A stretch of 25,118 nucleotides of DNA from JBEKCP01 sp050014815. Its GTDB lineage: Bacteria > Planctomycetota > Planctomycetia > Pirellulales > Thermoguttaceae. How positions within the stretch are numbered: position 1 is the stretch's first letter; the number at the start of each line of letters is the position of its first letter. This document shows, piece by piece, positions 23,846 through 25,118 of this stretch. The position numbers and the translations under genes are program-made. Under the pieces are notes generated by a model. It had not been told where the DNA came from. It did not search any database and was given only the letters and a program-made list of their open reading frames with translations. Location: positions 1 through 25,118 of the forward strand of contig JBEKCP010000016.1 of NCBI GenBank assembly GCA_050014815.1. The letters are read 5' to 3'.

Positions 23846-25118
23846 TCAAGGCTTCAGCGTGAACAACTGGTCCTTCACCTTCTGATAGGCCTGCCAGACG
23901 GCGTCGGCCTTCTCGAACCGCTCCTGGAGGCCGGCGTAGGCGGGCGTCTTGTCGACCAAACGCGGCGCGAACCAGACCTTTCCCGATGGCACCTTGGCTA
24001 ACGCCACCTGGATCACGACCGGGATCTTTCCCTGTTCCAGGCGGATCACTTCGCCCTCTTTGACGGCCTGGCCGCCGATCCAGACCAGGTAGTCGAGCCG
24101 CTCCTTCGTGTTCCACTGGTCGCCTTTGGGGGTCAGCATGAGCAACTCGGCATAGCGCGGCTGGTCGTTATCCACCACGGTGGACAGGTAGAGGGTCGAG
24201 TCGCCGTTGCCGCCGATCGCTCCCAACACGTCGACCGCCTCGTAGCCGCCGGTGAACTTGGCGTCCTGCCAGAGGTGCTTGGCGTCCAACGCCTGGAAGG
24301 ACGCCTCGCCGCCGGCGAACTTGACGGCTTGACCTGGAGCCGGCCGCGCTTGCTGGCGCCCGCCCAGCGTCTTGAGGAAATCCTCGTCGAGACTCTTCGG
24401 CGTGAACGGCCCGGCGATCAGCCACCGGCGGGGCATCTCGTTGCTTTCGAACGGAACCACCGCGGCGCCTGCCGGCGGGGCGTAGCCTTCGGCCGGTTTG
24501 ACCGTCGGCGGCACGGCGAACGGCTCCGGTTTGTGCGGCGCTTCGCCACCCAGGGCAAATAGTACGGCGCCGCTGCGAACATACAGGTTGCGGGCGATGA
24601 AGAACGGCGTCTGGCTGCCGCCGGGCACGGCAAACTCCCAAACCGCTGCCAGCTTCTGGCCCTGCCGCAAGACCACCGTGCGGCAGTCGGGCCCGACGTT
24701 GGTGGCCAGCAGATACGCGCCGGCCAGGAGCAACTCCGAGCGAACCTGTCCGTTGGGGGCAAGCGTCTCGGACGCCAACTCGCTGCCGGTAGAGGCGTCG
24801 AAGACAACGAGCCCCTTTTCGCCGAGCACGCAGACCTGGCCATCCAGCGCCAGCGGCGCACAGACCGGCCGGCTCGCCAGCTTCTTCTCCCAAAGGGAAC
24901 GGATGGGCATGCCGGGCACCGCCGCCGGGGGGAGCTTCAGCGCGGCCAGCGACGCGGGTCCGGCCACATACAGCGCCTCGCCGCGGACGTGCGGCGAAAG
25001 CGCGCCGGCGGGTGGCACGGCCTTTGACAGGACGTTGCCGTCGGCGACCCGGACCACCCAGCCGTGCGCCGTGATCATCACGGAATGGTTGCCGACCTTG
25101 GCCAGGATCGGCGCGCCG
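23846..25118 (-). CDS. PQQ-like propeller protein with C-terminal beta domain, 5' end cut by window edge
   Basis: The frame has no stop up to the right edge (424 codons including the stop), so the true start lies outside; an internal GTG at 25081 is not a likely start. The visible beginning GAPILAKVGNHSVMITAHGW and later GLVVFDASTGSELASE are propeller strands. The C-terminal ~190 residues differ: RRWLIAGPFTPKSLDEDF, then a long beta-rich stretch ending about LAKVPSGKVWFAPRLVDK. This resembles the sandwich domains appended to secreted planctomycete proteins, often with a WxxxGPF opening. A helical tail follows (LQERFEKADAVWQAYQKVKD). Probably secreted, but the signal peptide is not visible. 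282 bases separate it from the next gene, so it may be its own transcription unit. Confidence 0.8.
   Translation of the reverse strand, partial: GAPILAKVGNHSVMITAHGWVVRVADGNVLSKAVPPAGALSPHVRGEALYVAGPASLAALKLPPAAVPGMPIRSLWEKKLASRPVCAPLALDGQVCVLGEKGLVVFDASTGSELASETLAPNGQVRSELLLAGAYLLATNVGPDCRTVVLRQGQKLAAVWEFAVPGGSQTPFFIARNLYVRSGAVLFALGGEAPHKPEPFAVPPTVKPAEGYAPPAGAAVVPFESNEMPRRWLIAGPFTPKSLDEDFLKTLGGRQQARPAPGQAVKFAGGEASFQALDAKHLWQDAKFTGGYEAVDVLGAIGGNGDSTLYLSTVVDNDQPRYAELLMLTPKGDQWNTKERLDYLVWIGGQAVKEGEVIRLEQGKIPVVIQVALAKVPSGKVWFAPRLVDKTPAYAGLQERFEKADAVWQAYQKVKDQLFTLKP

Overview
The window most likely comes from a planctomycete (Planctomycetota, possibly Pirellulales). It is GC-rich and packed with secreted PQQ-like beta-propeller proteins. 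It also holds a hydrazine-synthase-alpha-like (HzsA-related) haem protein, a Tat-exported Gfo/Idh oxidoreductase, a HEAT-repeat protein and an SHD1-type protein, a combination typical of that phylum. The taxonomy is inferred from gene content only. No rRNA, tRNA, CRISPR array, transposase or phage gene was seen.

Layout. (1) 1-2740, minus strand: two PQQ-like propeller genes overlapping by ATGA; the second runs off the left edge. (2) 2741-3245: a divergent promoter region with a tandem 93-bp inverted-repeat element flanked by 22-bp direct repeats, plus sigma70-like promoters facing both ways. (3) 3246-8449, plus strand: an HzsA-related three-haem PD40 protein, an MFS transporter with a sugar-porter C-terminal signature, and an enolase-superfamily enzyme. 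(4) 8637-25118, minus strand, read right to left: a propeller protein with a C-terminal beta domain (cut by the right edge), a small secreted protein, a long propeller protein with an extra N-terminal domain, two tandem paralogous propeller proteins, a GH95 glycoside hydrolase, a heparinase II/III-like protein, an SHD1/coiled-coil protein, another propeller protein, a HEAT protein and the Gfo/Idh oxidoreductase.

How the genes may work together (inference): most products carry export signals, so the locus looks like an envelope or periplasmic glycan-processing region. GH95 and the heparinase-like protein would act on fucose- or uronate-containing polysaccharide. The MFS transporter would take up a product, and the enolase-superfamily and Gfo/Idh enzymes would transform sugar-derived acids or sugars. 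Seven propeller proteins in 25 kb and one multihaem protein have no assigned role.

Most notable: a palindromic intergenic repeat family with one long and two short forms; evidence that the GH95 gene may start at a CTG aligned with the ATG of its upstream neighbour; and GH95 active-site substitutions (Asp-Ile-Asn for Asn-x-Asn).
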